From Kordiimonas aestuarii (GTDB lineage Bacteria; Pseudomonadota; Alphaproteobacteria; Sphingomonadales; Kordiimonadaceae), in the NCBI RefSeq assembly GCF_025574465.1, contig NZ_JAOBPP010000020.1, positions 476,549 to 540,548 on the forward strand: a DNA stretch of 64,000 nucleotides. The letters are read 5' to 3'. The notes beneath the pieces are model-generated. The model ran no database searches, had not been told where the DNA came from, and saw nothing but the letters and a program-made list of their open reading frames with translations. Every line of letters begins with the position of its first letter. Position 1 is the first letter of the stretch. A program made the position numbers and the translations under genes. Of this stretch, positions 55,792-64,000 are shown piece by piece.

Positions 55792-56325
55792 TCAGTCTTC
55801 AGGCGTGATATGTACATGTACGAAAAAGTGGCTGATATTCTGGCCGTCCTCGGCGAGCGGGATCAGGAGTACCGTCACCTGATGGTATGGCAGGCTGTGG
55901 TTCAATTTGAAGGATGAGCCAACAACAGCTTCCTCACAGCCAAAGCTATATTGAACCAGCTCAAAAGCGCGCTGGGACGCCATTGAATCGGCAAAATCAC
56001 GGACGGTGCTGCCCCCGGCTTCGCCGTAAAACCATGATACGGCGGTACCCATCAGGCGGACCTTGATATCCAGTATCTTGTTGGTCATGCTCATTTGTGG
56101 TTCAAGAATAAGCACATGTGGCAAGATGTGTTTCATCTCAACCGGGTTGAAATCAGACCTCCGGGGATATTTTTGTTCTGGTGCCTTTTTACCGGCTGCA
56201 TAGTCAAGCAGCCAGGCCGCATTTTCACTGAGGTTGGTCGCCCCACCTTCACTGATGGCTTCAATGTTGAAACCGGCAAGGGAGTGGCGAATCTTGTCAG
56301 AGACATCGCTTCCAAATGAAGACAT
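55792..56325 (-). CDS. PAS domain protein (PAS_5-like)
   Basis: The 177-residue cytoplasmic protein has a single PAS-like domain of the type common in alphaproteobacteria: KKAPEQKYPRRSDFNPVEMKHILPHVLILEP followed by VRLMGTAVSWFYG. It lacks output domain or kinase. It may bind a small ligand. It lies back to back with the PDF-like gene. Confidence 0.75.
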   Translation of the reverse strand: MSSFGSDVSDKIRHSLAGFNIEAISEGGATNLSENAAWLLDYAAGKKAPEQKYPRRSDFNPVEMKHILPHVLILEPQMSMTNKILDIKVRLMGTAVSWFYGEAGGSTVRDFADSMASQRAFELVQYSFGCEEAVVGSSFKLNHSLPYHQVTVLLIPLAEDGQNISHFFVHVHITPED

Positions 56326-56479
56326 CTATTTACCCAATCGTATATCGCGTGGTGATCGCTTTTTTTGGTTCTAATGCAACTTTAGCTACGCAGCAACAAA
56401 AAGGCTGCTGGTATTTTTTACTCAACCGCGTATTTTGGCGCCGCCCTATCATTGCATCGCAGGAAAGAATGAAACTGTC

Positions 56480-57073
56480 ATGACGTCGCTTGAGCTTATT
56501 CTCGCACCAAACCCGATTTTTCGTAAAAAAGCTGTGCCCATTGCGGAAGTCACGGATGAAGTTCGGCAACACGCCGATCAGATGCTTGAGATCATGTACA
56601 TGAACCGGGGAATCGGTATTGGTGCCAATATGGTGGGGCTATTGAAGCGTATCGTGGTGCTGGACCTGCAGCTTGAAGGAAAGCGCTCCCCGCTTGTCTG
56701 TATCAATCCGGAAATAATCTGGCAGTCGGACGTTACTTCAAGCAATGAGGAGGCTTCGCTTAGCTTTCCGGGCATTTCGGCACAGATTACCCGGCCCGAT
56801 GCCGTGCGTGTGCGCTACCTTGACCTGGATGGCAAGCAACAGGAGCTGGACGCCGACGGCTGGCTGGCCACTGTGCTGCAACATGAGATGGAATATCTCG
56901 ATGGCCGCACCTATCTCGACAATCTTTCGAAGATGAAACGTGATCTGTTGGTCAAGAAGATGCAGAAGTATATCAAGCAGTCAGGCCATCATGTGCACGG
57001 GCCGAACTGTGGCCATGCACACCATCATCACGATCATCATGTTCATGGCCCGGATTGCGACCACGACCACTAG
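56480..57073 (+). CDS. Degenerate peptide deformylase homologue with His-rich tail
   Basis: The 197-residue protein aligns to peptide deformylase over residues 1-165 but has altered motifs. GIGIGANMVG (residues 44-53) replaces G-GLAAPQVG, so the active-site Gln is Met. EASLS (91-95) replaces EGCLS, losing the Cys ligand. HEMEY (135-139) replaces HExDH, losing the second His. Only His135 and Glu136 remain. The tail (170-197) has 13 His and 2 Cys in two HHVHGP-C repeats, suggesting metal binding. It is unlikely to deformylate; a scavenging or regulatory role is inference. Confidence 0.85.
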   Translation: MTSLELILAPNPIFRKKAVPIAEVTDEVRQHADQMLEIMYMNRGIGIGANMVGLLKRIVVLDLQLEGKRSPLVCINPEIIWQSDVTSSNEEASLSFPGISAQITRPDAVRVRYLDLDGKQQELDADGWLATVLQHEMEYLDGRTYLDNLSKMKRDLLVKKMQKYIKQSGHHVHGPNCGHAHHHHDHHVHGPDCDHDH

Positions 57074-57081
57074 TTGGTTTG

Positions 57082-57639
57082 TCAGGCGGGGGTCATTTGC
57101 GGCTGGGGTGGCACGTAGTCGAAGATCAGATGATAGCGATCTTCGCCGCTGTTGTTGACAACGCCATGGTCAACAAGGTTGTTGAGTTCATAGACCGAAC
57201 CAACCTCCAGTTTATAGTCCTGATCATCAATTGTAAAAGTTACGTCCTCGTTGGTCCTGAGAGGCACGTGAATACGGTGCCCCACGGCAAATGACGGGGC
57301 TGCGTCGTAATGCTGTTCGATTTCACCGCCTGCAACAAGGTTGGCCACCATCGCACGGATAACGGCCCCACCGGGGCTATAGTGTTGCTTGACAATTTTC
57401 TCGATGATGGGCATGGCAAATGATGCCAGCACATCCCATCCCGGATACCGTGCAAGCCGGATATCGGGCCAGCCCTCGGCAAAAATCATTACGATCGATT
57501 TGGTGTGCCGATGAATGTCATATTTCTTTTGCCGGATATCACACAAATCCCAAAGCTGGGGATCAAGTGTACTGATGCGGTCAATAAGCGCCTGACAATC
57601 CACTTTTCCGAGCTCTTTGATTGGTACGCCGATATCCAT
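57082..57639 (-). CDS. Aspartyl/asparaginyl beta-hydroxylase domain protein
   Basis: The 185-residue 2OG-Fe(II) enzyme has EQHYDAAPSF with HxD-like ligands, HRIHVPL, and LVDHGVVNNSGEDRYHLIFDY with the distal His and Arg. It hydroxylates Asp or Asn side chains, or another substrate. GGGG lies 8 bases before the ATG at 57639; an ATG at 57645 is close. It ends 8 bases from the PDF-like gene. Confidence 0.85.
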   Translation of the reverse strand: MDIGVPIKELGKVDCQALIDRISTLDPQLWDLCDIRQKKYDIHRHTKSIVMIFAEGWPDIRLARYPGWDVLASFAMPIIEKIVKQHYSPGGAVIRAMVANLVAGGEIEQHYDAAPSFAVGHRIHVPLRTNEDVTFTIDDQDYKLEVGSVYELNNLVDHGVVNNSGEDRYHLIFDYVPPQPQMTPA

Positions 57640-57788
57640 AACCATAACCCCTGCTTTTGGTCGCAACGGCGGTCATTTTTCACATTTCACCTTCTCAGTC
57701 AACGAAAGTGATATATTCGCTAGCATGGCAGGGCGGACCAGTTGGCCCGCCATAAGGCGTAACGTCATGGGTTATCGTCAGCTGTGGC

Positions 57789-58451
57789 CTATTCGACCAC
57801 GGGCGATAGCGCAATTTCAACGCGGCGGTTTTGCGCGCGCCCTGTTGCGGTGTCATTGCTGGCAATCGGATATTGCTCGCCATAGCCACGGACGACAAGC
57901 CGTACCGGCTCGACCCCCTTTTGAGTGAGCACGCTGGCGACAGCCTGTGCGCGGCCTTGCGACAGTTGCATATTGTAGCTGTCAGACCCGGTGGAATCCG
58001 TGTGCCCCATTACGTCGACATAGGTTTTTTCATATTCGTCCAGCACCAGCGATACGGAATGCAAAACCTCCATGAAGTCGGGCTTCACTGTTGTGCTGTC
58101 GGTATCGAAAGTGATGTTACCCGGCATATTGAGGATAATATTATCCCCGTCACGAACAACCTGAACGCCTGTACCTTGCAGTTGTTCACGCAGTTTCTTT
58201 TCCTGCTGGTCCATATAGAAACCGACACCGCCACCCACCAATGTGCCGATACCGGCGCCAATAAGGGCTGCCTTACGCTTGTTGGAACCCCCGACGATGA
58301 CCCCACCAACCGCACCGGCTGCCGCGCCTATAGCCGCGCCGATGGCGGTGTTGGAAACCTTCTTTTCTCCCGTGTAGGGGTCGGTCGTGCAGGCCTGCAC
58401 GATAAATACACTGCCTAACAGCAGGCTGATCGTCTTCATGTTCCTGTGCAT
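57789..58451 (-). CDS. OmpA-family lipoprotein with glycine-zipper
   Basis: The 220-residue protein has a lipoprotein signal with lipobox VQAC, a glycine-rich zipper (AIGAAIGAAAGAVGGVIVGG and ALIGAGIGTLVGGGVGFY) and a C-terminal OmpA peptidoglycan-binding domain with MGHTDSTGSDSYNMQLSQGRA and NRRVEI. It ties the outer membrane to the cell wall. AAGGAG lies 6 bases before the ATG. Confidence 0.92.
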   Translation of the reverse strand: MHRNMKTISLLLGSVFIVQACTTDPYTGEKKVSNTAIGAAIGAAAGAVGGVIVGGSNKRKAALIGAGIGTLVGGGVGFYMDQQEKKLREQLQGTGVQVVRDGDNIILNMPGNITFDTDSTTVKPDFMEVLHSVSLVLDEYEKTYVDVMGHTDSTGSDSYNMQLSQGRAQAVASVLTQKGVEPVRLVVRGYGEQYPIASNDTATGRAQNRRVEIALSPVVE

Positions 58452-58570
58452 CTTGCGCTCCTTAGATCAATATTCCGAAGGATGGTAACCTCATCCCCAT
58501 AAACATTCGGCCCTGAGGCTCACACTGGCTCATAAAGAAGCGATAAATATGGCGTGGTGCAGCGATCACG

Positions 58571-58600
58571 AAAAAAGGCCGCCCCGGGGGACGGCCTTTT
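58571..58600 (-). terminator. Terminator of rplM-rpsI
   Basis: A 12-bp-class hairpin (AAAAGGCCGTCCCC with GGGGCGGCCTTTT on the minus strand) followed by T6 lies 63 bases past the rpsI stop. Confidence 0.9.
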
Positions 58601-58662
58601 GCACTCGATACTGAATTTTTGGATACTCGAAACTGATACTCGAAACAAAAACGTGTAGACGC

Positions 58663-59142
58663 TTAACGCTTGGAGAACTGGAAGCTCCGGCGGGCTTTTG
58701 CCTTACCGTATTTCTTACGTTCAACAACGCGGCTGTCGCGTGTCAGGAAGCCAGCAGCCTTGAGGGCGCCGCGCAGTTCCGGCTCAGCGAGCTGAAGCGC
58801 TTTGGAGATGCCGTGCTTGACCGCACCAGCCTGGCCTGAAAGACCACCGCCTTTAACGGTTGCGATAACATCATATTGGTTTTCGCGGCCAGCGACCTGA
58901 AACGGCTGGTTCACGATCAGACGCAGCGTTGGACGTGCGAAATAAGTTTCCTGATCGCGACCGTTTACGGTCACTTTACCGGAACCGGGCTTTACCCAAA
59001 CGCGGGCAACAGCGTCTTTACGCTTGCCGGTTGCGTAGGAGCGGCCCTGGTCGTCAACAACCGGCTTGCGCTCTTCCGCAGCTTCCACCACAGCAGCGTC
59101 AGCCGCACCGGTGATTTCTTTAAGGTCCTGAAGGTCAGCCAT
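58663..59142 (-). CDS. rpsI: 30S ribosomal protein S9
   Basis: The 159-residue protein has an N-terminal extension typical of alphaproteobacteria, then [14 protein letters not shown], the RNA-binding core and the basic tail [16 protein letters not shown]. It follows rplM by 5 bases. Confidence 0.97.
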   Translation of the reverse strand: MADLQDLKEITGAADAAVVEAAEERKPVVDDQGRSYATGKRKDAVARVWVKPGSGKVTVNGRDQETYFARPTLRLIVNQPFQVAGRENQYDVIATVKGGGLSGQAGAVKHGISKALQLAEPELRGALKAAGFLTRDSRVVERKKYGKAKARRSFQFSKR

Positions 59143-59147
59143 GTTGG

Positions 59148-59606
59148 TTACCTCTTATTCTTCGGGTTCATTGCGCCAACGTCGAGAACCTCAGGGTTCT
59201 GACCCGTGTGCGGGTGTTCGCCACCGGCGTATACACGCAGGTTGCGCATCTGCTGACGGCCAAGCGGACCCTTCGGGATCATACGCTCAACAGCTTTTTC
59301 AACAACACGCTCCGGGAAACGGCCGGTGAGGATCTCGCCAGCAGTTGCCGACTTGATACCACCAGGGTGACCGGTGTGACGATAGTAAACCTTGTCGGCC
59401 ATTTTCTTGCCGGTCAGCTTTACTTTTTCAGCGTTGATGACAATCACGTTGTCGCCGCAGTCCATGTGCGGTGTGTACGTGGTTTTGTGCTTCCCACGGA
59501 GAATGACAGCAATAGCTTGTGCCAGACGGCCGAGAACTACGTCCTCAGCATCGACAACGAGCCATTTCTTCTCGATCTCCGAAGGTTTTGCGGAATATGT
59601 TTTCAT
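59148..59606 (-). CDS. rplM: 50S ribosomal protein L13
   Basis: The 152-residue protein starts [20 protein letters not shown] and carries [32 protein letters not shown] and GMLPKG-like [14 protein letters not shown]. The start at 59606 is preferred over the longer frame from 59651. Confidence 0.97.
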   Translation of the reverse strand: MKTYSAKPSEIEKKWLVVDAEDVVLGRLAQAIAVILRGKHKTTYTPHMDCGDNVIVINAEKVKLTGKKMADKVYYRHTGHPGGIKSATAGEILTGRFPERVVEKAVERMIPKGPLGRQQMRNLRVYAGGEHPHTGQNPEVLDVGAMNPKNKR

Positions 59607-59897
59607 CGCAATATTTGCCTCGGTTACCGGAAAATCCGGTGTTGAACTCAAACGCGCGAGGCCAGAACACGGGCCCGCATCGCATTGGCCGGGAATATAG
59701 GCATAATCTGAGAACTGTCAAACTGTTTTTAGCGGGTTTAATTCAAAAAAAAGCAATAAAATCATGACATTAAAAAAGCGGTATATAAATACCCCATTAA
59801 TTGAGTGCAATTTACCCTGCTTCCTTGTCCCCAACGCCACCAGCGCCATATCATGAGAGAACAAAAAATCTAAGAAAACCCGGAGGGGATCAATATC

Positions 59898-60908
59898 ATG
59901 AGTAATAAACAAATCCTGCTGAACAGCCGCCCCGACGGCTGGGTGAGCCCGGATAACTTCAAGCTCGCTGACGCCGCGATGCCCGAACCGGCAAAGGGTG
60001 AAATGCTGCTTGAAACCGCTTATATGTCGGTTGATCCCTATATGCGCGGTCGCATGAATGACGTGAAAAGTTATGTCCCTCCCTTTCAGATTGACGAACC
60101 GCTTCAGGCAGGCGTTGTGGCCAAGGTCATTGAATCCAATGAGGGCAAATTCCCGGTGGGCAGCTATGTGGTTGGCATGGGCCTTTGGGCCAATTACATG
60201 ACGACAAACGGTGACGGCTTCCAGCCGGTGGACCCGAACCTTGCCCCCCTCTCCTATTACCTTGGCATCCTCGGCATGCCTGGCATGACAGCGTATGTGG
60301 GCCTTAAAGGTGTCGCTGAGCTTCAGGAGGGCGAGCAACTTTTTGTCTCCGCCGCGTCCGGTGCCGTCGGTCAGGTTGTTGGCCAGATCGGCAAGAACAT
60401 GGGCTGTCATGTGGCCGGTAGCGCAGGCACAGATGACAAGGTGGCCTACCTGAAGGATGAACTGGGCTTCGATGCTGCATTCAACTATAAAACCGAAGAT
60501 GTGTATAAAGCCGTCCGCGCCGCCAACCCCAAGGGCATCGATGTTTATTTTGAAAACGTTGGCGGGCCGGTGCTTGAGGCCGTTATCAACAGCCTCAACT
60601 TCAATGCCCGCGTGGCCCTGTGTGGCATGATCTCCATGTATAACGCCAAACTGAGCGAACTGCCGCCCGGCCCGCGCAACATGGCGGTGCTGGTTGGCCG
60701 TAGTGTCCGCATGCAGGGCTTTATTGTTTCCAACTACCCGGACCTTTGCAAGGAGTGGATCGGCGTTGGCGCGGGCTGGCTCAAAGAAGGCAAGCTCAAG
60801 TACCGCGAGAGCGTTGCCGAAGGTATCGAGAATGCGCCGCAGGCTTTCATTGATGTGCTCAAGGGCAACAACTTTGGCAAACAGGTTGTCAAACTCTCTG
60901 ACGCCTGA
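59898..60908 (+). CDS. NADP-dependent medium-chain oxidoreductase (curcumin/PTGR-like)
   Basis: The 336-residue MDR protein lacks structural zinc. It has VDPYMRGRM, GMPGMTAYVGLKGVAELQ, SAASGAVGQVVGQIGKNMGCHVAGSAG and DVYFENVGGPVLEAV, as in 2-alkenal/prostaglandin reductases. It probably reduces enones with NADPH. GGAGGGG lies 9 bases before the ATG. The nitrilase gene starts inside its stop. Confidence 0.93.
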   Translation: MSNKQILLNSRPDGWVSPDNFKLADAAMPEPAKGEMLLETAYMSVDPYMRGRMNDVKSYVPPFQIDEPLQAGVVAKVIESNEGKFPVGSYVVGMGLWANYMTTNGDGFQPVDPNLAPLSYYLGILGMPGMTAYVGLKGVAELQEGEQLFVSAASGAVGQVVGQIGKNMGCHVAGSAGTDDKVAYLKDELGFDAAFNYKTEDVYKAVRAANPKGIDVYFENVGGPVLEAVINSLNFNARVALCGMISMYNAKLSELPPGPRNMAVLVGRSVRMQGFIVSNYPDLCKEWIGVGAGWLKEGKLKYRESVAEGIENAPQAFIDVLKGNNFGKQVVKLSDA

Positions 60909-62044
60909 TGCTGAGGCATAGAAAAAAGCTGATTGCTCTGGTGGTGACTGCGGTCGCCGCCCTTTACCTTTTCTGGCCCGGCCTCAGCCCGGATTTGACC
61001 ACTCCCCCCGCCCTTCACCTCCATCATAGCGCAAGTTACGGAACCAATAGCGGCGCAGGCAACGTGGTCGGCATCGAACCCTACATGGAGCCACTTGATT
61101 ATGCGAACGCGGGACGCTTTGAAGCCAAGCTGGACGGCTACCTGCTTGAAGCGAAAGCCATGGGGTGGATTGGCGAAAAGACCATTGTTTTATTGCCGGA
61201 ACATATCGGCACCTGGCTTATGGCCGTTGACCAGAAAAGCCGGGTATATAACGCCGGCAGCACAAGCAGCGCCATGTTGCCAATTATCACCCACAACCTT
61301 GGTCAGCTCCTGAAAAACCTGTATATTTTTGATGAGGATGATGCCGTGACGGCAGCGCTTGTTCGCACGCGCACCCGCGCTTCGGCCGACGCACAGCTCG
61401 CTGTTTATTCGTCCCTTGCCCGCAAGTATGGTGTTACATTGGTTGCAGGTTCAAGTGCGATGATGACGCCCGGTGTCTATGCCGACAGCTTAAGCTACGG
61501 CCATGGCCCCATCTTCAATGCAGGCTTCGTGTTTGCACCGGATGGGAGCGCGCAAGAGGACGCTGTCCGCAAGGTACACCCCATCCCGTCAGAGGCAGGC
61601 TTTACCACGTCGGCACAGCCGGGTTTTTTGCCCGTCTTCCACGAAGCGGGGCGTACTATCGGCGTGCTTATCTGTGCAGACAGCTGGTTTGACGACACGG
61701 CAAACTATCTTGCCGAACAAGGCGCTGACATGATGCTTGTGCCGGGCTTTCTTGCAGGCACCACATGGGATGCCCCGTGGCGGGGATATCTGGGTGACGC
61801 ACCTGACTCATCGGCGTGGCGCACCGACGTGGGGAATATCAGTGAAGGTGAAGCCTGGGTGAAATACGCCCTGCCCGCCAAAGCAAAGGCCTATGGTATC
61901 CGCTTTGGAATGACTGTATTTTTGAAGGGGATACTGTGGGGGGAGGTCGGTTCCGGCCGTGCGCTCATTATTGAAGGCGGCACACTACATGTAGGTGAAG
62001 GCGACGATGATACCGCCGCCCTCTATAACCTCTGGCTTGAATAG
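60908..62044 (+). CDS. Membrane-anchored carbon-nitrogen hydrolase (nitrilase superfamily)
   Basis: The 378-residue protein has an N-terminal signal anchor (residues about 8-25, LIALVVTAVAALYLFW) and a nitrilase fold with the catalytic triad Glu in LLPEHIGTW, Lys in VRKVHPIPSE and Cys in VLICADSWFD. Most nitrilases are cytoplasmic; the anchor suggests a periplasmic enzyme. The ATG shares a base with the upstream TGA (TGATG), so the two are translationally coupled. Confidence 0.87.
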   Translation: MLRHRKKLIALVVTAVAALYLFWPGLSPDLTTPPALHLHHSASYGTNSGAGNVVGIEPYMEPLDYANAGRFEAKLDGYLLEAKAMGWIGEKTIVLLPEHIGTWLMAVDQKSRVYNAGSTSSAMLPIITHNLGQLLKNLYIFDEDDAVTAALVRTRTRASADAQLAVYSSLARKYGVTLVAGSSAMMTPGVYADSLSYGHGPIFNAGFVFAPDGSAQEDAVRKVHPIPSEAGFTTSAQPGFLPVFHEAGRTIGVLICADSWFDDTANYLAEQGADMMLVPGFLAGTTWDAPWRGYLGDAPDSSAWRTDVGNISEGEAWVKYALPAKAKAYGIRFGMTVFLKGILWGEVGSGRALIIEGGTLHVGEGDDDTAALYNLWLE

Positions 62045-62046
62045 GG

Positions 62047-62379
62047 TTATTCGTCGTCTGTCTGTCGCCTGACCCACTCAAGGTATGCCGGGTTTGCCGC
62101 GACGATCGGGGCAACCGTGATACACGGCACCTCATAGCTGTGCATTTCCTTGATACGTTCAATGGCCGCATCAACCTTGCGCGCCACCGTTTTCATGAAA
62201 ACGGTGATTTCGTTATCCAACTGGATAATACCATCCCATTCATAAATGGAACGTGTTCCGGATTGCACGTTCGCACAGGCCACAAGCCGCTCTTTCACCA
62301 GCGCAGTGGCTAGGTGTACGGCTACATCTTCGCTTTCGGCCATCAGATATATGGTAACAAATTCGGTCTCTTTATTCAC
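62047..62379 (-). CDS. cutA: Divalent-cation tolerance protein CutA
   Basis: The 110-residue trimeric protein has LATALVKERLVACANV, SIYEWDGIIQLDNE and HSYEVPCITVAPI, which are diagnostic. The GTG at 62379 has GGAGG 8 bases upstream and overlaps the ctaA stop (GTGA). A longer frame starting at 62583 is out of place. Confidence 0.95.
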   Translation of the reverse strand: MNKETEFVTIYLMAESEDVAVHLATALVKERLVACANVQSGTRSIYEWDGIIQLDNEITVFMKTVARKVDAAIERIKEMHSYEVPCITVAPIVAANPAYLEWVRRQTDDE

Positions 62380-63407
62380 TCGGCTGTCCTCCCTCGCTGC
62401 ATATGCATGAGATATATTATTGCTGCCAGTACCAGAACACCGCCACCCTGGTGGGCTGTTCCCCAACTGACAGGCACTTCTTTCAGAAGCATCGTTATAC
62501 CTAGAAACATTTGTACGACAACCGCTGCCGTCAAGGCATAAACGCCTTTTTTGAGTCTGTAGCTCTGTCCGCGCGCGCACCAAAGCAAGCTGAACGTCAA
62601 CGCTGTCAACAGATAGGCGCCGATACGGTGGTCAAACTGCGTGGTGATCGCGTTATCGAAAAAATTGCGCCATGTTGGTTCCATGGCAAGAAGGCCTTCA
62701 GGCACAAAAGTATCACCCATCAACGGCCACGTGTTGAAGATATGCCCGGCCTTGAGCCCGGCAACCAGTGCCCCCATCACTATCTGCAGCACCAGAACCA
62801 ATGCAGCGATGTGGCTCAGACGTTTAATCTTTTTTGTTGACCGCTCGGGGGCTGGGTTCAACAAGGACAGGGCAGTCCAGAAGAGCGCGGCGAAGATAAG
62901 CAGGGCCAGCGACAGATGTGCTGTCAGGCGGTAGTGGCTTACCGCAGGCTCATCCACAAGGCCTGACTTGACCATATACCAGCCAAGCACACCCTGAAGC
63001 CCGCCCAGGATGAAAAGCATAACCAACCGCGGTTTATACCCATGGGGAACACGGCCCCGCGCCCAGAACCAGACCATTGGCACAAAGAAAAACAGGCCAA
63101 TCAGGCGGCCAAGCAACCTGTGAGCCCATTCCCAGTAAAAAATGCCCTTAAAGTCCTCAAGGCTCATATGATAGTTTTTGAGCTTATACTCAGGGCTGGT
63201 CTGGTACTTGGCGAATTCGGCCTGCCATTCCTGCTGTCCGATCGGGGGCAGCACACCGGTGACCGGGCGCCAGTCGACAATCGACAGACCACTTTCAGTC
63301 AGCCGGGTTGCGCCGCCGACGACAACCATGGTGAACACAAGGGCAGCCATAAACAGCAGCCACATGGCGACCGCGCGGCGGTCTTTATCTCTGGTTTGGA
63401 ACATCAT
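62376..63407 (-). CDS. ctaA: Heme A synthase
   Basis: The 343-residue protein has eight membrane helices and the COX15/CtaA motifs VVVGGATRLTESGLSI, EWAHRLLGR and HYRLTAHLSLALL, QFDHRIGAYLLT. It makes heme A for aa3-type cytochrome oxidase, implying aerobic respiration. It overlaps cutA. Confidence 0.96.
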   Translation of the reverse strand: MMFQTRDKDRRAVAMWLLFMAALVFTMVVVGGATRLTESGLSIVDWRPVTGVLPPIGQQEWQAEFAKYQTSPEYKLKNYHMSLEDFKGIFYWEWAHRLLGRLIGLFFFVPMVWFWARGRVPHGYKPRLVMLFILGGLQGVLGWYMVKSGLVDEPAVSHYRLTAHLSLALLIFAALFWTALSLLNPAPERSTKKIKRLSHIAALVLVLQIVMGALVAGLKAGHIFNTWPLMGDTFVPEGLLAMEPTWRNFFDNAITTQFDHRIGAYLLTALTFSLLWCARGQSYRLKKGVYALTAAVVVQMFLGITMLLKEVPVSWGTAHQGGGVLVLAAIIYLMHMQRGRTAE

Positions 63408-63466
63408 GCGCGCTTGCTACTCCGTTCCCAGTGATTGGGCAAGTGACATTGTGCCGCGTATAGCCC

Positions 63467-64000
63467 TCATGCCCGGTAGCGCAATAACCAACGCTCGAGC
63501 GCGACGAAGCTGTAGAATATGGCTACGCCCATCAGGCTGAGCAGAATAAGCCCCGCGAACATTTTCTCGGTCTGTAACCTGTTGCTGGCCTCCAGTATCC
63601 GCCACGCCAGTCCGGTGGCGCCGCCTGAACCCGCCACAAACTCCGCGACGACAGCGCCGATAAGGGCGAAGCCGCCGCTGACCTTGAGGCTGGCCAGCAG
63701 GTAAGGCATCGCCGTTGGCCACAGGAGCCGCCAGAACCGCTGCCAACGTGTCGCACCATACAAGGTGAACAGATCACCCAAGTGCGGGTCAACAGCACGC
63801 AAACCTGCGGACATATTGGCCAAGATTGGAAAAAAGGCGGCAAGCCAGGCGATGATGACCAGCGCGCGTTCTACATGATCGATACCAACCCAAATCAGCA
63901 CGAGAGGGGCGATTGAAACAATGGGGGTTACCTGCAAGATGACGGCGAAGGGGTAGATGGTCATTTCAACCGTACGGCTGAGACTGAAAGCCAGTGCCAG
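63467..64000 (-). CDS. ABC transporter permease, partial (SsuC/TauC type)
   Basis: An open frame runs off the right edge; 177 residues are visible. It shows several membrane helices, the EAA loop region around GATRWQRFWRLLWPTAMPYLLASLKVS and the binding-protein-dependent permease pattern SRTVEMTIYPFAVILQVTPIVSIAPLVLIW at the start. Family members import nitrate, sulfonates, taurine or thiamine precursors; the cargo cannot be told from this fragment. Confidence 0.85.
   Translation of the reverse strand: MALAFSLSRTVEMTIYPFAVILQVTPIVSIAPLVLIWVGIDHVERALVIIAWLAAFFPILANMSAGLRAVDPHLGDLFTLYGATRWQRFWRLLWPTAMPYLLASLKVSGGFALIGAVVAEFVAGSGGATGLAWRILEASNRLQTEKMFAGLILLSLMGVAIFYSFVALERWLLRYRA

Noticed and set aside
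59718..60410. Long minus-strand frame of 230 residues
   Set aside because: It is antisense to the well-supported medium-chain oxidoreductase gene and has low-complexity His-rich content typical of shadow frames.
62380..62583. Longer N-terminus of CutA
   Set aside because: It overlaps the 3' part of ctaA, and the GTG at 62379 has a strong Shine-Dalgarno and correct CutA length.

Overview
The window reads as chromosomal DNA of a Gram-negative, aerobic, motile alphaproteobacterium. The evidence is the order rlpA - D-Ala-D-Ala carboxypeptidase - tmk - holB - metG - TatD - MBL hydrolase, a retropepsin-like TIGR02281 protein, an NDUFAF6-like squalene-synthase homologue, ctaA heme A synthase, a sigma-54 type glnK-amtB unit and a motA without motB beside it. 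A Kordiimonadales-like lineage is my best guess from gene content, but I could not test it. No prophage, insertion sequence, CRISPR array or rRNA operon was seen. Almost every base belongs to an intact gene.

Layout. 1-1231 holds the 5' part of a secreted beta-helix protein on the minus strand, cut by the window edge. 1328-12721 is a long minus-strand block: a possible 63-residue protein, a Tat-exported TldD-like metalloprotease, its TldE-like partner, a Tat-exported DUF4159 protein, a MoxR AAA+ ATPase, a DUF58 vWA protein, a BatA-like membrane protein, a DUF4175-like membrane protein and a second large membrane protein. The last four are translationally coupled. 13169-15876 carries an ATM1-type ABC exporter and a retropepsin-like protease. 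15950-23923 is a tightly packed housekeeping operon for replication, tRNA charging and cell-wall turnover. 24107-34810 holds tRNA-Lys, a secreted hydrolase, the queuosine pair queA-tgt, a cyclophilin, coaD, a LysE exporter, gyrA, tRNA-Ser and a peroxiredoxin-like/2OG-oxygenase fusion. 35597-37437 is a complete nitrogen-control unit with sigma-54 promoter, PII protein, ammonium channel and terminator. 37460-43065 has a diiron ferritin-like enzyme flanked by palindromes and hairpins, a DksA/TraR zinc-finger protein, chorismate mutase, a TPR lipoprotein, a very small protein, a membrane protein and sodB. 43185-46540 is an iron or cofactor uptake unit (TonB receptor plus PepSY protein) with paired upstream boxes. 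46562-53671 has gamma carbonic anhydrase-argC, motA, a DsbD/ScsB-like reductase with thioredoxin-fold partner, and an M28 peptidase. 53694-64000 is a mixed region ending with rplM-rpsI, a nitrilase pair, cutA-ctaA and a truncated ABC permease.

Most unusual items: (1) an array of seven 11-bp direct repeats (core CTGTGYG) upstream of the DsbD-like operon; (2) a peptide-deformylase homologue that has lost two of its three metal ligands and carries a His-rich tail; (3) the TldD/TldE + DUF4159 + MoxR/vWA block, in which only one TldD-family partner carries a Tat signal; (4) two large inverted repeats between the diiron protein and the DksA-like gene; (5) two palindromes in front of the diiron gene and two TGCGA-N5-TTGCA boxes in front of the TonB receptor.

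All functions are inferred from reading translated sequence and remembered family motifs. No database search was run.
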